NCBI GenBank assembly: GCA_031273365.1
Contig: JAISSA010000117.1
Coordinates: 1 to 5,981 of the forward strand
DNA: 5,981 nucleotides
Source: Synergistaceae bacterium
Lineage (GTDB): Bacteria; Synergistota; Synergistia; Synergistales; Aminobacteriaceae
Reading direction: 5' to 3'
Shown here piece by piece: positions 5,437 to 5,981 of this stretch. The notes under the pieces were generated by a model that was not told where the DNA came from, made no database searches, and saw only the letters and a list, made by a program, of their open reading frames with translations. Position 1 is the stretch's first letter; each line of letters opens with the position of its first letter. The translations under genes were made by a program, and so were the position numbers.

Positions 5437-5981
5437 TTATCGCTCATACCCCTGCAGAAGCGCGCGCAGCCTGTCCACCAGTTGCAGATGCAGCACGTGC
5501 CCGGCCCGGACGGCGACGACGTGCGCGACAAGGGGACGCCCCAGGTTCGCCAGGTCGCCGATCAGGTCGAGCGTCTTGTGGCGCACGAACTCGTCCGGGA
5601 AACGCAACCCCCCGGCCGCCTCGACGCCGTTCTTTTTCACGAGGATCGCGTTGTCGAGCGACCCCCCGAGGGCCATGCCCGCCGCGCGCAGAGCCTCGAC
5701 GTCCTCCTCCATCGCGAAGGTCCGCGCCGGCGCGATCATCTTCAGATACTCCGTCCCTTCGTAGTCCAGAATCTGCGTCCCTATGAGCTCCGCGTCGTAG
5801 TCGATCACGCAGGTGACGTGAAACGAGGAGGACGGCAGGGCGACGACGAAGCGGGAATGGTCGCCGACAAAGAGGGGCGTCTGCGGACAGAGCGGAGAAG
5901 GGCCGTCGTCGCAGGGAGCGGAGCACTCCATGATCCGCCGCGCCGCCGTCAGCGCGCAACCGTCGAGCCCGGGCATCTCCG
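5437..5981 (-). CDS. lpxC: UDP-3-O-acyl-N-acetylglucosamine deacetylase LpxC, C-terminal part
   Basis: LpxC is the zinc-dependent cytoplasmic deacetylase that carries out the committed step of lipid A synthesis on UDP-3-O-acyl-GlcNAc. About the last 180 residues are visible; the 5' end, including the first zinc-binding His, lies beyond the right edge. Counting the Met at 5976 as 1, M-P-G-L-D-G matches the family's P-(I/V)-x-D-G-S motif, so that Met is internal and the frame runs off the window. The C-terminal domain shows A-L-G-G-S-L-D-N-A (102-110), G-L-R-F-P-D-E-F-V-R-H-K-T-L-D (123-137), giving zinc ligands His133 and Asp137, and V-R-A-G-H (156-160), whose His matches E. coli His265. The stop is TAA at 5439-5437. 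Residues about 20-35 (D-D-G-P-S-P-L-C-P) look like a short variable loop. It is a separate protein here, not the LpxC-FabZ fusion known from Bacteroidetes. Confidence 0.95.
   Translation of the reverse strand, partial: EMPGLDGCALTAARRIMECSAPCDDGPSPLCPQTPLFVGDHSRFVVALPSSSFHVTCVIDYDAELIGTQILDYEGTEYLKMIAPARTFAMEEDVEALRAAGMALGGSLDNAILVKKNGVEAAGGLRFPDEFVRHKTLDLIGDLANLGRPLVAHVVAVRAGHVLHLQLVDRLRALLQGYER

Noticed and set aside
4366..5786. Plus-strand open frames across lpxA, fabZ and lpxC
   Set aside because: They are antisense to three well-recognised genes and cross the non-coding gap. No start context or motif supports them.
5437..5976. ATG at 5976 as the true lpxC start
   Set aside because: The residues right after it match an internal LpxC motif, and the frame stays open to the window edge. 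The N-terminal domain with its zinc-binding His must lie outside.
1..5981. CRISPR arrays, tRNA or rRNA genes, transposases, integrases
   Set aside because: I saw no regularly spaced repeats, RNA-gene signatures or transposase or integrase motifs on either strand.

Overview
The window carries most of a lipid A biosynthesis operon, all read on the minus strand, followed by a gene-poor stretch with a probable broken flagellin gene. The organism is a GC-rich diderm (LPS-making) bacterium. LpxI in place of LpxH rules out a typical gamma- or betaproteobacterium. The order lpxC-fabZ-lpxA-...-lpxI-lpxB resembles outer-membrane clusters of Synergistota and diderm Firmicutes (Negativicutes). High GC and the flagellin-like start favour Synergistota, but this is inference from memory and not a placement.

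Layout in the direction of transcription, from high to low coordinates: lpxC (5' end outside the window, stop at 5437); a 127-base gap with two GC-rich hairpins and T-runs (5346-5416); fabZ (5309-4836); lpxA (4839-4018, ATGA overlap with fabZ); an LptF/LptG-family permease gene (3981-2872); lpxI (2869-2054); lpxB (2052-916). From fabZ onward the genes overlap or lie 1 to 36 bases apart, so they are almost certainly one transcription unit. Whether lpxC is joined to them depends on the hairpin element.

The genes form one pathway. FabZ and LpxA draw on the same (R)-3-hydroxyacyl-ACP pool. LpxA acylates UDP-GlcNAc and LpxC deacetylates the product. After LpxD (not in the window) adds a second acyl chain, LpxI cleaves UDP-diacylglucosamine to lipid X, and LpxB joins lipid X to UDP-diacylglucosamine to give the disaccharide. 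The LptF/G permease belongs to the transporter that later extracts finished LPS from the inner membrane.

Bases 1-915 hold no intact gene. On the minus strand a strong Shine-Dalgarno sequence lies 9 bases before a codon series reading I-A-L-V-V-N-N-N-I-P-A-L, a flagellin N-terminus with ATT where ATG should be. The frame is lost after 12 codons, and a Thr/Asn/Gln-rich segment follows in another frame. Upstream of it are two perfect palindromes, a possible promoter, an orphan plus-strand terminator-like hairpin and a three-copy 8-bp tandem repeat. I found no evidence of a new defence or mobile system. The points most worth a second look are the flagellin remnant with its orphan regulatory region and the structured lpxC-fabZ gap.
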